Source: Mediterranea sp. (in: CFB group bacteria)
GTDB taxonomy: Bacteria > Bacteroidota > Bacteroidia > Bacteroidales > Bacteroidaceae
Direction of reading: 5' to 3'
Assembly (NCBI GenBank): GCA_031261785.1
Contig: JAISIZ010000034.1
Coordinates: forward strand, 62,001-126,000
Length of the DNA: 64,000 bases
The stretch's first letter is position 1, and every line of letters begins with the position of its first letter. The notes under the pieces were generated by a model. It was given only the letters and a program-made list of their open reading frames with translations, was not told the origin of the DNA and made no database searches. A program made the translations under genes and the position numbers. Below, in pieces: positions 9,284 to 19,542 of this stretch.

Positions 9284-12172
9284 ATGAGCGAATACAGCGA
9301 GCGCACACGGGACACGTTCCTGCGAATGGTGGCCCACGACCTCTACCGGAAACTGGGCGGCGACTTGTCGCGCACGGCCATCGTCTTCCCCAACAAGCGG
9401 GCCAACCTTTTTTTCAACGAATACCTGGCCGACCAGAGCGAGCGCCCCATCTGGTCGCCGGCGGCAGGTAGCATCAGCGAACTCTTCGGACGGCTCTCGC
9501 CGCTGAAACCCGGCGACCCCATACGGCTCGTGTGCGAGCTGTACAAGGTCTTCGTCGAGGAAACCCACAGCGAGGAGACGCTCGACGAGTTCTACTTCTG
9601 GGGCGAGCTGCTCATCGCCGACTTCGACGACGCCGACAAGAACCTCGTCGACGCCGACAAGCTATTCGGCAACCTCCGCGACCTCAAGAACCTGCTCGAC
9701 GACAACGACTTCCTCGAGCCGGAGCAGAAGGCGGCCATCGGCCAATTCTTCGCCAACTTCTCCATCGAGAAGCACACCGAGCTTAAGCGGCGCTTCATCT
9801 CCCTCTGGGACAAGCTGGGCGACATCTATCGCCGCTACCGCGCCAACCTCCGCGCGCTGGGCATCGCCTACGAGGGGATGCTCTACCGCGACGCCATGGA
9901 GAATCTCGATACCGGCCGGCTGGAGTACGAGCGGTATGTCTTCGCCGGCTTCAACGTGCTCAACCGTGTGGAGACGGCCCTCTTCGCCCGGCTTCGCGAC
10001 GCCGGCAAGGCGATGTTCTACTGGGACTACGACCTCTACTACACCGAGCGCGTGCAGGGACACGAGGCCGGCGAATTTATCCGCCGCGACCTCCGCCTTT
10101 TCCCCAACGAGCTGCCCCCCGAACGCTTCGACGCCATGCGCCGGCCCAAGACCGTACGCTACGTGGCCGCCACCACCGAGAACGCGCAGGCCCGCTTCAT
10201 CCCCCAGTGGGCACGCGACACGTTCGACGCCGGCGCCCCCGAGAAAGAGAACGCCGTGGTGCTCTGCAACGAGAGCCTACTGCTCCCCGCGCTCCGCTCC
10301 ATCCCCGAAACGGTGAGCCACATCAACGTCACCATGGGATTCCCGCTGGGCGACACGCCGATATACAGTTTCGTCGTCGCCGCCCTGGAGCTGCAAACCA
10401 AGGGATACCAACGCCAGACCGGACGCTACACCTACGAAGCCACGCTCGGCGTGCTGCGACACCCCTACACCCGCCAGCTCTCCCCGCAAGCCGAGACGCT
10501 GGAGCGCGAGCTGACAGAGAACAACCGCTTCTATCCGCTCCCCTCCGAGCTGAAGCGCGACCCCTTCCTCGAACTCCTCTTCACCCCCCATACGGCGGCG
10601 GCCGAACTGTGCGGATACCTCACCGCCCTCATCCAGGAGATAGCCACCATCTACCGGCACGAAGCCGAATACCGAGACCTCTTCGACCAGCTCTACCGCG
10701 AATCGCTCTTCCAGAGCTACACACGCCTCAACCGCCTCGACGGGCTGATAGCCGGGGGCGGCCTCTCCGTGCGCCCGGAGACACTGAAACGCCTCGTCGG
10801 CAAGGTGCTGGCCGCCACCAACATCCCCTTCCACGGCGAACCGGCCATCGGCATGCAGATCATGGGCGTGCTCGAGACGCGCAACCTCGACTTCCGTAAC
10901 CTCCTCCTCCTCTCCGTCAACGAGGGGCAGCTGCCCAAGGCGGGAGGCGACTCGTCGTTCATCCCCTACAACCTGCGCAAGGCCTTCGGCATGACCACCA
11001 TCGAGCACAAGAACGCCGTGTACGCCTACTACTTCTACCGCCTCATACAACGGGCCGAGAACGTCACGCTGCTCTACAACACCTCGTCCGACGGGCTGAA
11101 CCGCGGCGAGCCGTCGCGCTTCATGACGCAGTTGCTCGTGGAGGGGCCGCACGAGGTGACGCACGAATACCTCGAAGCCGCACAGTCCACCACCGACACC
11201 CACCCCCAGCCCGCGGAGAAGAGCGCCGAGGCGCTCGACACGCTGCGACAGGCCTACGCCGTCGATTCGCCGCGGGCGGGCATCCTCTCCCCCTCCGCCC
11301 TCAACTGCTACCTCGATTGCCAACTGAAATTCTACTACCGATACGTGAAAGGACTGCGCGAACTCGACGAGGTAAGCGCCGAGATCGATTCGGCGCTATT
11401 CGGCACCATATTCCACCGCTCGGCCGAGCTGACATACAGCGAGCTGACCCGCCACGGGAAGGAGATCGCGAAAGAAGACCTCGAACGCGCGCTCCACCAG
11501 GAGGGCAAGCTGCAAGGCCACGTGGACAGGGCCTTCAGGGAAATCCTCTTCAAGACGCGGGCCGACGAGAAGCCCGAGTACAACGGGCTGCAACTCATCA
11601 ACGCCAAGGTCATCCTCTCCTACCTCAAGCAGCTGCTGCGCGCCGACCTGCGCTACGCACCCTTCAGCATGGTGGCCATGGAGGAGCGGGTGAGCCGCGA
11701 CATCACCATCGACACCCGCCAGGGACCGCTCACCCTCCGCCTCGGCGGCACCGTCGACCGTATGGACGCCAAGGACGGCACCCTGCGCGTGGTGGACTAC
11801 AAGACCGGGGGGACGCCGCGCGTGCCGACCGGCGTGGCGCAGCTTTTCGAGCCATCCGGACATCGCCCGGGCTACGTCTTCCAGACCTTCCTCTACGCCT
11901 CCATCGTGGGCAAGCGGCAGCCGCTGCGCGTGGCACCCGCGTTGCTCTACATCCACCACGCGGCGTCGGACACCTATTCGCCCGTCATCGCGATGGGCGA
12001 AGCCTATCGGCCCAAGGTACCCGTCACCGACTTCGGCGAGCTGGAGGAGGATTTCGACGCCCACCTCCGCGCGTTGCTGGAAGAGATTTTCGACGAAGGG
12101 CAACCCTTCACCCCCACCGACGACGAGAAGCAGTGCGCCTACTGCCCCTTCGCGAAAGGGCTGTGCAGGTAA
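9284..12172 (+). CDS. PD-(D/E)XK nuclease family protein, AddB-like
   Basis: Large protein with IVFPNKRANLFFNEYL N-terminus, C-terminal RVVDYKTG nuclease motif and CAYCPFAKGLC Fe-S-type cysteines; TATATTTGC-type box upstream. Confidence 0.85.
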   Translation: MSEYSERTRDTFLRMVAHDLYRKLGGDLSRTAIVFPNKRANLFFNEYLADQSERPIWSPAAGSISELFGRLSPLKPGDPIRLVCELYKVFVEETHSEETLDEFYFWGELLIADFDDADKNLVDADKLFGNLRDLKNLLDDNDFLEPEQKAAIGQFFANFSIEKHTELKRRFISLWDKLGDIYRRYRANLRALGIAYEGMLYRDAMENLDTGRLEYERYVFAGFNVLNRVETALFARLRDAGKAMFYWDYDLYYTERVQGHEAGEFIRRDLRLFPNELPPERFDAMRRPKTVRYVAATTENAQARFIPQWARDTFDAGAPEKENAVVLCNESLLLPALRSIPETVSHINVTMGFPLGDTPIYSFVVAALELQTKGYQRQTGRYTYEATLGVLRHPYTRQLSPQAETLERELTENNRFYPLPSELKRDPFLELLFTPHTAAAELCGYLTALIQEIATIYRHEAEYRDLFDQLYRESLFQSYTRLNRLDGLIAGGGLSVRPETLKRLVGKVLAATNIPFHGEPAIGMQIMGVLETRNLDFRNLLLLSVNEGQLPKAGGDSSFIPYNLRKAFGMTTIEHKNAVYAYYFYRLIQRAENVTLLYNTSSDGLNRGEPSRFMTQLLVEGPHEVTHEYLEAAQSTTDTHPQPAEKSAEALDTLRQAYAVDSPRAGILSPSALNCYLDCQLKFYYRYVKGLRELDEVSAEIDSALFGTIFHRSAELTYSELTRHGKEIAKEDLERALHQEGKLQGHVDRAFREILFKTRADEKPEYNGLQLINAKVILSYLKQLLRADLRYAPFSMVAMEERVSRDITIDTRQGPLTLRLGGTVDRMDAKDGTLRVVDYKTGGTPRVPTGVAQLFEPSGHRPGYVFQTFLYASIVGKRQPLRVAPALLYIHHAASDTYSPVIAMGEAYRPKVPVTDFGELEEDFDAHLRALLEEIFDEGQPFTPTDDEKQCAYCPFAKGLCR

Positions 12173-12191
12173 CGCCGGCCCGCGCCCCTTC

Positions 12192-14522
12192 TCAGAACGG
12201 GTAGCCGATGGCGAAATGGATGCCGAGATTCTTCATGAAAGCGCCGTCCACGTTGTAGTAGCCCGACTTGCCCGTGGCGTAGGGGATGTGCAGCGGCACG
12301 CCGAAGTCGAGGCGGAACACGAGGATGTCCATGTCGTACCTGAAGCCGAGACCCGTGCCGAGGGCGATCTGCCGGGCGAACGTGGAGAGGCGGAGCTGCG
12401 AATCGGGACGGGCCTCGTCCTTACGGAGCAGCCATACGTTGCCCGCGTCGAGGAAGGCGGCGCCCCAGAAACTACCCATCAGCCGGAAGCGATACTCCAG
12501 GTTGGCCTCGAAGCGGAACGTACCCGTCTGGTCGAGGTACGAATATTGTCCCTCGGGCGGACGGTAGCCACCCGGGCCGACGCTGCGCACGGTGAAGGCG
12601 CGTATGCTGTTGGCTCCCCCCACGTAGAACTGCTCGCTATAGGGCGCCACCGTGCCGTTGCCGTAGGCGAAGAGCGCCCCTATCGAGGCACGGGCGGCCA
12701 GTCGGCTATCCTTATTCAGGTTCCACAGGTAGCGGTATTCGGTGTTCAGCTTCACGAATTGGGCGAAGGGCACGCCAAACAGCTTCTTGTCGCGCTCGTC
12801 GAACGGATCTCCCGCCGCCCGGTAGATGAGCGAGGTGACGTTGCCCGCCGAAGAGACGGTGGTCTGCCACCACACGGGATTCTTCACGCGGCGCGACGAG
12901 GCGTTGTCGAACGTGTAGGTGTATTCCATCGAGGGGATGAACTGGTCCTTGAGGCTGATGTAAAGGGCGGGATTGGCGTCGGCGATGGCCTTGAACTCGT
13001 CCGACTGGTCGCGCAGCACGTTGAACGTCAGCTTGAAGGGCGTGAAGCTGTGCCGGCTCCGCCGGTTGGGCTTGAAGTCGTACGTCACGTTTCCGCCGAA
13101 CGAGAGCAGCTTGTAGTACCTCGCCCGGTTCAGCTGGTCGACGTAGAGGCGGAAGGTGGTGCTGGCGGGGAAGTCGAACTCCTTCTTCGAGAACTTGGGG
13201 AACATCACCCTCGGAAAGGTGAGCGCCGTCGAGAGGCCCACCTCCCAGCTGTTCATCAGCGAGCTTTTCTCTCCCCTTCCCGTCTGCCACTCGTAGGAGC
13301 CTTTCAGCTTCACGTTCCAGCTCTCTCCGCCTCCGAAGACGTTGTTTTTCGTCACGCCGAAGGCCGCGCCGGGTCCGGTCTGGTCGTTGCTCTTCGTCAC
13401 CACGTTGAGTTCCAATTCGGCGTCGAGCGGCTTGGCGAAGGCGGCCTGCACGCGTATGTCGAGCGTGTCGCAAGTGGCGGTGGTGTCGCGGGGGTAATAC
13501 TGCATGTCGAGGTAGTTGAAGATGCCCAGCTGCCCCAGCTTCTCCTGCACCTGCTCCTGCCGGTACTGGCTGTACAGGCGGGTGTGGTTGGAGCGCCTCA
13601 TCTCGGCGTTGGGCACAAACTGCTGGTAGTTGAGCCAGCGGTAGAGCATGTTGGGCCTCACCTTGAGCTTCTTGGGGTAGAAGATGGTCATGTCGCGGTA
13701 CGTCAGGCTATCGGCGGGACGCTCGCCGCTCTTCCCGAAGAGGTAGACGGTTTGCCGCCCCACGAAGTAGGGACGCTTCGCCGCGTCGGGCAGTCCCGCC
13801 ACGGGAAGCAGGCGCAGGCTGACGTGTCCGCCGGACACGAGCGTGGTGTCGGCCTGGTAGGTGAGATAATCGGGGCGGAAGTAAAAGTATCCGCGGTTGC
13901 GCAACAGTCCGCTCACGCGGGTGCGCTCCTCATCGAGCGTCACCACGTTGAATTGGTCGCCGGGCCGCACGTAGGCGGCTCGCCGTCCCCGTTCCAGCAC
14001 CTGCGCCATGGGGAAGCTGAAGCGTTGATAATACACCGTGTCCACGACGTACGGGTTCCGCATCCGCACGGTATAGCGCACGCTTGCCTTCCGGAGGCTG
14101 TCGCCCTTGTCGGGAAGCACCTCGTAGTCCACCCGCCCGTTGAAGTATCCGTAGTCGCGCAGCAGGTTGGTGGCCGCCTTGACGCGCACGTCGGGGCCGA
14201 GGGCGGAGATGAACACGGGCGGATTGGCGGCGAAACGGCGGAACATCCACCTTCCGAAACCCTTCTCGTAGCGCGCGAAGTTGTTGTACGCCCACATCTT
14301 GGCGGGGATGGGCAGCAGGCCGCCCAGCATCCTGGTGCTGGGTGTCTTGTCCAGCGCCGCCTCCACCTCGGTGAGCGCCGTCTCCGCGCCGGACGAGGGC
14401 GAGGCGTCCACGACCTCTATCTTGCCGCCGGTATAGAGCACTTCGCCCTCGGGCAGGTGCTTGGTCACGGAACAGCCCGTCAGGAGGAGCAGGCAAGCAG
14501 AGAAGGAAACAACTTTCCTCAT
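12192..14522 (-). CDS. tamL: BamA/TamA family outer membrane lipoprotein (TamL-like)
   Basis: Lipobox LLLLTGCSVTKHLPEGEVLYTGGKI, POTRA-like region, C-terminal beta-barrel ending IHFAIGYPF; overlaps tamB. Confidence 0.88.
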   Translation of the reverse strand: MRKVVSFSACLLLLTGCSVTKHLPEGEVLYTGGKIEVVDASPSSGAETALTEVEAALDKTPSTRMLGGLLPIPAKMWAYNNFARYEKGFGRWMFRRFAANPPVFISALGPDVRVKAATNLLRDYGYFNGRVDYEVLPDKGDSLRKASVRYTVRMRNPYVVDTVYYQRFSFPMAQVLERGRRAAYVRPGDQFNVVTLDEERTRVSGLLRNRGYFYFRPDYLTYQADTTLVSGGHVSLRLLPVAGLPDAAKRPYFVGRQTVYLFGKSGERPADSLTYRDMTIFYPKKLKVRPNMLYRWLNYQQFVPNAEMRRSNHTRLYSQYRQEQVQEKLGQLGIFNYLDMQYYPRDTTATCDTLDIRVQAAFAKPLDAELELNVVTKSNDQTGPGAAFGVTKNNVFGGGESWNVKLKGSYEWQTGRGEKSSLMNSWEVGLSTALTFPRVMFPKFSKKEFDFPASTTFRLYVDQLNRARYYKLLSFGGNVTYDFKPNRRSRHSFTPFKLTFNVLRDQSDEFKAIADANPALYISLKDQFIPSMEYTYTFDNASSRRVKNPVWWQTTVSSAGNVTSLIYRAAGDPFDERDKKLFGVPFAQFVKLNTEYRYLWNLNKDSRLAARASIGALFAYGNGTVAPYSEQFYVGGANSIRAFTVRSVGPGGYRPPEGQYSYLDQTGTFRFEANLEYRFRLMGSFWGAAFLDAGNVWLLRKDEARPDSQLRLSTFARQIALGTGLGFRYDMDILVFRLDFGVPLHIPYATGKSGYYNVDGAFMKNLGIHFAIGYPF

Positions 14523-17500
14523 TCTTTTCTTCTTTTAAAGATGAACAATTCGCTCAGGCGGTCGAGTTTCTTGCGCAGCACGATGCCCACGCCGGTCTCG
14601 GTGATCTCGCCGTCGAGTATGCTGTCGTAGTTCTTGTCGCGGAAGAGGCGCACGTAGCGGGTACCCGACTGGTCGAGACGGTACTCGAACGAGATGTTGT
14701 CGATAAACGATTCGGCGCTGTTCGTGGCGTTCTGCCCGGTCGACACCTTTCCTCCAATGACGATTTGCACCCTGTTGTTGAACAGGCGCTGCGAATATCG
14801 GAAGCTGTAGTCGGTGCGTTTCCCCCCGGCCGACGAATCGTCGTAGTCGTCGATGCCCACGGAGACGCTGGCGTTCTTCAGGTTGCCCATCAGCGAGTTG
14901 ATCTGGCTGCTGAGCACGGAGTTGAGCGCCGACCCCATGTTGAGTCCCCCGAAGCCCGAGCCGAAGGAGCCTGTGCCGAGATACGTCTTCGCCACCATGA
15001 TGTAGATGGCCTGCTTCCCCCGCTCCTCGGCTCCCATGCTGGTCAGCTCGTTTTGCAGGCTGTTGTTCTCGGGGGCGGCCACGTCGAAGGCGAAGGAGAG
15101 GTTGTTGAGCTTGTTCTTCACCACCACGGAGACGTCGAAGTTCTCCATCCGGCTGCCGCCCTCGCCCTCGCTGACGGAGGCGCGGACACGGTCGGTGGCC
15201 TTGAAGTTGAGCGTGGGATCCATGGCCTTTCCCGTCCACTCCACGTAGCTGCCGTTCTCGATGGCGAACTCCTTGGTGGATATGACAGGCAGGGCGTACT
15301 TCATCAGCCCGCCCGTGAGCGTATAGCGTCCCGTGAGCAGGAGGTCGCCCTGCGGGGTGTACTTCATCGAGAGGTCGCCCCCGCCCTCCAGCTCCACGCG
15401 GTTGTCGTTGGCCGCGTCGAGGTCGACCTTGAGGCGCACGGCGGGGTCGATGTGTATGGCCATCACCAAGTCCAATCCGCCGAGCGACACGGTGGGCACG
15501 TCGGTGGGCGTCACCCCGGTGGTGTCGGCGAACGAGGTGAAGGTCACCAGGCTGCCGAGGCGGTCCTGTACGGTAAGCGGCGAGTCGGTGAGCACGTAGG
15601 ATACGTCGGTGTCGCCCAGCAGGCTCATGTTGCCCCGCATGGTGAGGGCGTCGAGCGGTCCGCGGAGCACGGCGCGGAAGTCGGCGAATACCTTGCCGTA
15701 CACCAAGCTTTTGGGCGTGCGCTTGGCGTCGAGCAGCGTATAGCCCGTGGCCAGCATATTGAGGTTGGCCGTGGGACGGCCCATATCCTTGAAGTCGACG
15801 TATCCGTCGATGGTGAACGGTGTCTTGCCGGTGGTGTGTATGGCGAACTTGTCGAAGAGCAGCCGGTTGTCCTCCAGGCGCACAGGCCGGTTGTCGAGAC
15901 GGAAGGCTACGCCGTAGAGTCCCGACTGCATGGCGGCGCTGTCGAGCGTCAGGGTGCCGTTGACAAGCGGTTTCTCGGTGGTGCCGGCGATGGTCAGCTC
16001 GCCGTCCATGTCGCCGGTGGGTCTCACCATCTCCTCGGGGACGAATACGTTGGCCAGGCGCAGGGGGAAGTGCTCGAGCGTGGCGTCGAGGTCGATGGCT
16101 GTCCGCGTGCCCGCGGCGTTGGGCGTGAGCTTTCCGCTGGCGGTAGCCACCTGCTGTCCCTCGTGCGCCAGGTAGGCGTCGATATACTGTTCGTTCCGGT
16201 CGCCGGGCAGCCAGGTGGCTCCCAGCATGACGTCGCCCACGCGCTGCCGTTCGTAGGTCAGCTCGTCCACCGTCCCCTCGAAGGAGAGTTGCTGGCGCTC
16301 GGCGGTCCGCACGTAGTTGGCCTCGGCCGAGAAGAGGCCGGTGACGCGGGGCAGGTAGGGCAACGCCCCGGCGAGGTCGCCCAGCGGCAGGCGGCGTATC
16401 TCCACGTCGATGTTCTGCAACGACACGGTGTCGCCCCTGACGGAGCGCATGCGGAAGCCCATGTCGTCCTTGCCTTCCATGTCGACATTGGCGTAGACGC
16501 GCATATTGTTGTGCAGGTAGATCCAGTTGTGTCGCTCCACGAACCGGAACTTGCGGAAGGCCACCACCGGCTCCTCGGGTATGAGGCGGAAGGCGACGCC
16601 GTCGCTCCGTCCGGCGTCGATCGGGCGGGCGTTGATGCCGAACAGCAACCCGGTGTCGCCGTTCTGGTCGGTGAAGTCGACCAGCAAGTCGGCGTCCTTG
16701 TCGCGTATCTCGCTCCTGAGGTTGAGGGCGAAGACGTGCTGCGGGTTGCGGGGACCGTTGACCACGGCCGCGCGTAGCCTCATCTTCGCCGTGTCCTGTC
16801 GGGCCACGAAGGTGACGGTGTCTATTCGCAGGGTGTCGACGTGCAGGTCGCGCACCACGGCCACGCCGTTGATGCCCCGGTTGGGTGCGGTTCCGAAGCG
16901 CGCGGAGGCTTCGCTGAAGCTGATCTTGCGTGTCTGCTTGAGGTAGTCGGCCGGCCAGTTGTCCTGCCCCATCTCGAAAGCGAGCGTGGCGCGGGGCAAG
17001 GCACGGCGTAGCTCGGCGTGGTCGAGCAGCTTCTCGCCCACTTGCCGGGTGAGCACCTCAGCGAAGCGGGTGGATTGTTCCATGAGCGGCATCACCCCCG
17101 ATCGTGCCCGCAGGCTCAGGTTGAGGTCGCCCGTGGTGAAGCGCGTGGCTACCGAATCGCGCCGGGCCTCGGCGGTGAGTTGGAAGGCCAGCGGGCGTTC
17201 CAGCCGCTCGGGAATGAGGCCCATCTCGCGAAGGTCGAGCCTGTCTACGTCGAGGGTGAGCTTCCCGTCGGGCCAGGCGCTCGCCAGCCCATACTCGGCG
17301 TTGGCTTTCATGCGCAGCAAGGCGTTGTCGCTGCTGGCGAGGGCGGTGAGGCGCGTGCCGGCCAGCCGTGCCAGCAGGCGGACGTCGGTGAGGCGGTAGC
17401 TGGCGTAGTGGAGTTGTCCCAGCGATAGTCCCAGGCGGGCGGTGGCGGCGGGCGACGCGACGTCGAGTCCGCGCCCCTTGGCCGAGGCGGTGAAGGAGAG

Positions 17501-19024
17501 TTCGTAGATGGAATCGGCGGGGAGGAAGTGTTGTATCCGCAGGGTGTCGACGCCGAGGCGCGCCTCGTACTCCTCGGTGGCGGTGTTGAGGGTGGCGTTG
17601 AGGGCCACGCGTCCGCCACCCTCGCGGAAGCGTAGGTCGGCGGTGTACTTCGGCCCTTGCATGTCGAGCTTGGCCGTCAGGCTCATGCTGTCGGGGATGG
17701 CGATGGCGCCGCTGTCGGGCGGGGTGCCGGTGAGGGCGGCTACGAAGCGGAGGTTGCCGGTGCGCATCCCCAGGTCGAGCGTGCCCGAACGGCGCAGGCT
17801 ATCGGCGAGCTGGCGGAACTCGCCCTCCCCCTTGACGGCGAAAGCGCCGGGCAGCTCCATCGACAGGCGCGACACGCGCAGCGCTCCCAGCGTGCCGTCG
17901 GCCTCGGCCCGCAGCGCCAGCGGACGGTAAGGATAGCTCTCCTTGAAGGCCGGCGGCAGGGTGGCGGCGAGGAGCATCACGTCCTGCTTCCCCACCTGGG
18001 CGGCGAGGTGGGCGGCGAGCCTCCCCCGCTCGTCGGCCGACATCAGCGCGCGCCATTCGGCTTGTCCCGAGAAGACGATTTGCGAATGGTTGGTGCGCAG
18101 GTCGATGGCGGGAACGCTGACCAGCGAATCGTCGGCCGCGAGGCGTCCGGTGGCGGAGGCGAGGCTAAGCCCCGAACGTTCGTCGAAGGCCAGCTGCCGA
18201 ATCACGGCTTTCATCGTCCGCCCGGCGTAGAACAGCGAATCGAGGCCCACGCGGAGGTCGCGCAAGGCGATGTGCGAGGCGTCGAAGCCCTTGATAGGCG
18301 GCGCGGCGCCCGTGTCGTAAGTCACCGAGGATCCCGAGAGCAGGAGTTGGCGCAAGCCGTAGGCCTGCCGATGGAGGTCGACGTCGATGTCGTTCACCGT
18401 GGCCTCGCCGACACGCGCGGCGAGCGCGAGGCTGTCGGCGGGCATCCGCAGGGCCACCTCCACGTTGGCCAGCTTCAGTTGCCGCAGCCTGGCCACCCAG
18501 CGGAGCGGCTCGGTGGCGGTGGTATCGGCCACGGTGGTGGTATCGGCGAGGGTGAGGTGTATCCGGGTGTCGGCCAGCTCGGCGCGGGCGATGTCGGCCG
18601 TCTCGGCCGACAAGTCGATCTCCCTGGCGTTGAGTACGAAGCTGCCCAGCGTGCCTTCCACCCTCATGCCGTCCATGAGCCGGGCGGAGTTCATCGTCGC
18701 CCCCTTCAGGGCGACTTCGTCGAGCGCCACTTTTCCCTTCAGCAGGGGCCACGCCTGGACGCGCAAGCTCATGCGGTCGAGCGTGAGCAGGGTGTCGGGG
18801 CGCTGGACCACACGCACGCCGCTCACCACCAGGTTGAGCGGGAAGCGCAGGTCGACGCGTCGCACGTCGATCTGCATGCCCGTGGCCTCGGAGGCGGACG
18901 CCGTGACCTGCCGCCGCAGCCAATCCTGCACGGGAGGTACATAGAGCAGTGCCATCAGCACCACGAACAGTACAACGGGAGTGAGCAACACCCACATCAA
19001 GCGCTTGAACCATTTCCGTTTCAT
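14519..19024 (-). CDS. tamB: Translocation/assembly module TamB (DUF490)
   Basis: 1501 aa, N-terminal TM anchor, beta-helical repeat body, C-terminal DUF490-like region (LGGLDLVMAIHIDPAVRLKVDLD, GRYTLTGGLMKYALPVISTKEFAIENGSYVEWTG). Confidence 0.92.
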   Translation of the reverse strand: MKRKWFKRLMWVLLTPVVLFVVLMALLYVPPVQDWLRRQVTASASEATGMQIDVRRVDLRFPLNLVVSGVRVVQRPDTLLTLDRMSLRVQAWPLLKGKVALDEVALKGATMNSARLMDGMRVEGTLGSFVLNAREIDLSAETADIARAELADTRIHLTLADTTTVADTTATEPLRWVARLRQLKLANVEVALRMPADSLALAARVGEATVNDIDVDLHRQAYGLRQLLLSGSSVTYDTGAAPPIKGFDASHIALRDLRVGLDSLFYAGRTMKAVIRQLAFDERSGLSLASATGRLAADDSLVSVPAIDLRTNHSQIVFSGQAEWRALMSADERGRLAAHLAAQVGKQDVMLLAATLPPAFKESYPYRPLALRAEADGTLGALRVSRLSMELPGAFAVKGEGEFRQLADSLRRSGTLDLGMRTGNLRFVAALTGTPPDSGAIAIPDSMSLTAKLDMQGPKYTADLRFREGGGRVALNATLNTATEEYEARLGVDTLRIQHFLPADSIYELSFTASAKGRGLDVASPAATARLGLSLGQLHYASYRLTDVRLLARLAGTRLTALASSDNALLRMKANAEYGLASAWPDGKLTLDVDRLDLREMGLIPERLERPLAFQLTAEARRDSVATRFTTGDLNLSLRARSGVMPLMEQSTRFAEVLTRQVGEKLLDHAELRRALPRATLAFEMGQDNWPADYLKQTRKISFSEASARFGTAPNRGINGVAVVRDLHVDTLRIDTVTFVARQDTAKMRLRAAVVNGPRNPQHVFALNLRSEIRDKDADLLVDFTDQNGDTGLLFGINARPIDAGRSDGVAFRLIPEEPVVAFRKFRFVERHNWIYLHNNMRVYANVDMEGKDDMGFRMRSVRGDTVSLQNIDVEIRRLPLGDLAGALPYLPRVTGLFSAEANYVRTAERQQLSFEGTVDELTYERQRVGDVMLGATWLPGDRNEQYIDAYLAHEGQQVATASGKLTPNAAGTRTAIDLDATLEHFPLRLANVFVPEEMVRPTGDMDGELTIAGTTEKPLVNGTLTLDSAAMQSGLYGVAFRLDNRPVRLEDNRLLFDKFAIHTTGKTPFTIDGYVDFKDMGRPTANLNMLATGYTLLDAKRTPKSLVYGKVFADFRAVLRGPLDALTMRGNMSLLGDTDVSYVLTDSPLTVQDRLGSLVTFTSFADTTGVTPTDVPTVSLGGLDLVMAIHIDPAVRLKVDLDAANDNRVELEGGGDLSMKYTPQGDLLLTGRYTLTGGLMKYALPVISTKEFAIENGSYVEWTGKAMDPTLNFKATDRVRASVSEGEGGSRMENFDVSVVVKNKLNNLSFAFDVAAPENNSLQNELTSMGAEERGKQAIYIMVAKTYLGTGSFGSGFGGLNMGSALNSVLSSQINSLMGNLKNASVSVGIDDYDDSSAGGKRTDYSFRYSQRLFNNRVQIVIGGKVSTGQNATNSAESFIDNISFEYRLDQSGTRYVRLFRDKNYDSILDGEITETGVGIVLRKKLDRLSELFIFKRRKE

Positions 19025-19542
19025 ACAACCACAGCCTGCGTAAAAGATGCCACAAAGTAAACCATTTTAAAAGAAATATGGTTTGTTTGTTCACAAAAAA
19101 AATGTTATTGGTCATTTACGGGGGCGTACGGACGGCAACGGGAGGGGGGATGGGATAATCCCTTCCCGAACAGCCCGTGCCATCACGGCGGGAGCTGTCC
19201 GGAGAGATTAGCGGTTATCCTGAATTCGTGTCGCGGAGGAACCCGGGTTTGCCGTCGGGGAGAAGTGGACTGGCAGCGACCCGGCCGGGAGGTGAGAGGT
19301 CCCGTCCCCGCTATCTTTTTACCACCTTGTTAGATGCGCCTGTTGATTTGAACTATAATATGCTGCACACCGACAAAGGTAGGGCAAGCCGGCGAGAGGG
19401 AAGTTGCTGGCGCGTCAATTGGCGTGGTAAAACGTCAAAGGGGTTGTTGTCGGGGGAGAGAGGCGATGTGGCGTTCCGGCGCGCCAACGTTGCCGAAAGC
19501 TCCGCTTGACGTTTCGACAACGCCGGAGCCGGGGCTGTCGTG

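Noticed and set aside
12216-14630. 804-aa plus-strand ORF antisense to tamL
   Set aside because: Low-complexity His/Gly/Val/Arg-rich shadow of a genuine high-GC CDS; tamL has lipobox and barrel motifs on the other strand.
14765-16777. 670-aa plus-strand ORF antisense to tamB
   Set aside because: Shadow ORF of GC-rich codon usage; no domain motifs, and tamB is clearly coding on the minus strand.
19177-19509. 110-aa plus-strand ORF in the tamB leader
   Set aside because: Composition and lack of start context suggest noncoding; treated as possible structured leader instead.
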